In this document: one piece after another, positions 5,097 to 5,167 of the stretch | Layout: each line of letters begins with the position of its first letter | Numbering within the stretch: position 1 is the stretch's first letter | Origin: Thermoplasmatota archaeon | GTDB lineage: Archaea; Thermoplasmatota; Thermoplasmata; Methanomassiliicoccales; Methanomassiliicoccaceae | DNA length: 5,167 nucleotides | Direction: 5' to 3' | Assembly (NCBI GenBank): GCA_022709105.1 | Contig: JAKIXL010000041.1 | Span: 5,065 to 10,231, forward strand | Notes under the pieces: generated by a model | Databases searched by the model: none | Told to the model about the DNA's origin: nothing | Seen by the model: only the letters and a program-made list of their open reading frames with translations | Program-made: the position numbers and the translations under genes

Positions 5097-5167
5097 ATGG
5101 GAGATATCACCGTCGGATTGAACTGTCCAGCTTGTGGAGGGGCCATATCCATCACCGAGGGGGAGAG
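5097..5167 (+). CDS. N-terminus of another zinc-ribbon protein (partial)
   Basis: The gene starts 1 base after the TAA of the membrane zinc-ribbon gene and runs off the right edge after 23 whole codons (MGDITVGLNCPACGGAISIT...). The C-P-A-C-G-G knuckle at C10 and C13, followed by a short strand and an acidic turn, is the first half of a zinc ribbon like the one that opens the preceding protein (CPKCAAPMEL). The second CxxC pair would lie beyond the edge. The tight spacing and strong ribosome site put it in the same operon. Its full length and other domains are unknown; a second membrane-anchored zinc-ribbon protein, paralogous to its neighbour, is the likeliest guess. Confidence 0.7.
   Translation, partial: MGDITVGLNCPACGGAISITEGE

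Noticed and set aside
3713..5155. 480-codon open frame on the minus strand opposite the SPFH and zinc-ribbon genes
   Set aside because: It runs antisense to well-supported genes. Its protein is low in recognisable folds and rich in H, R, G and L, as expected of a GC-rich antisense shadow.
1..5167. tRNA, rRNA, CRISPR array or insertion sequence
   Set aside because: I found no T-arm or cloverleaf pattern, no regularly spaced non-coding repeats, and no transposase-like frame or terminal inverted repeats. The only regular repeats encode zinc ribbons.

Overview
The window looks archaeal, probably euryarchaeal and possibly Thermoplasmata-like; the lineage is an inference. Three things point there. 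First-in-unit genes have TATA-like boxes about 26 bases upstream of, or close to, their start codons, which fits leaderless or near-leaderless transcripts. Genes inside the operon instead carry strong GGAGG-type ribosome sites. The protein families (zinc-ribbon/SPFH cluster, MoaA-like radical SAM protein, UbiA-like membrane protein) are also common in archaea. The DNA is fairly GC-rich and the genes are tightly packed.

Left part (1-2553): the 3' end of a plus-strand membrane protein (1-182, probably UbiA-type prenyltransferase) overlaps by 38 bases, tail to tail, the end of a minus-strand radical SAM enzyme (145-1077). The radical SAM gene has its own TATA box. A 330-base stretch without a convincing gene (1078-1407) follows, holding a second TATA-like palindrome and two short inverted repeats. 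Next is a minus-strand two-domain GNAT-fold acetyltransferase (1408-2553).

Right part (2554-5167): a 77-base divergent promoter region separates the GNAT gene from a plus-strand operon running off the right edge. The operon encodes a 176-residue helical protein, an SPFH-domain protein of the YdjI type with three C-terminal zinc ribbons, a zinc-ribbon protein with a C-terminal membrane hairpin, and the start of another zinc-ribbon protein. Junctions are 2, 9 and 1 bases long, each with a Shine-Dalgarno sequence in or at the end of the preceding gene.

The operon is the most interesting part. The pairing of a YdjI-like SPFH/zinc-ribbon protein with a membrane-anchored zinc-ribbon protein recalls the Bacillus subtilis pspA-ydjGHI membrane-stress operon. 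Here no PspA is visible, and the first gene is a different helical protein. A membrane-associated scaffold or stress module is a reasonable hypothesis but is not shown by the sequence.
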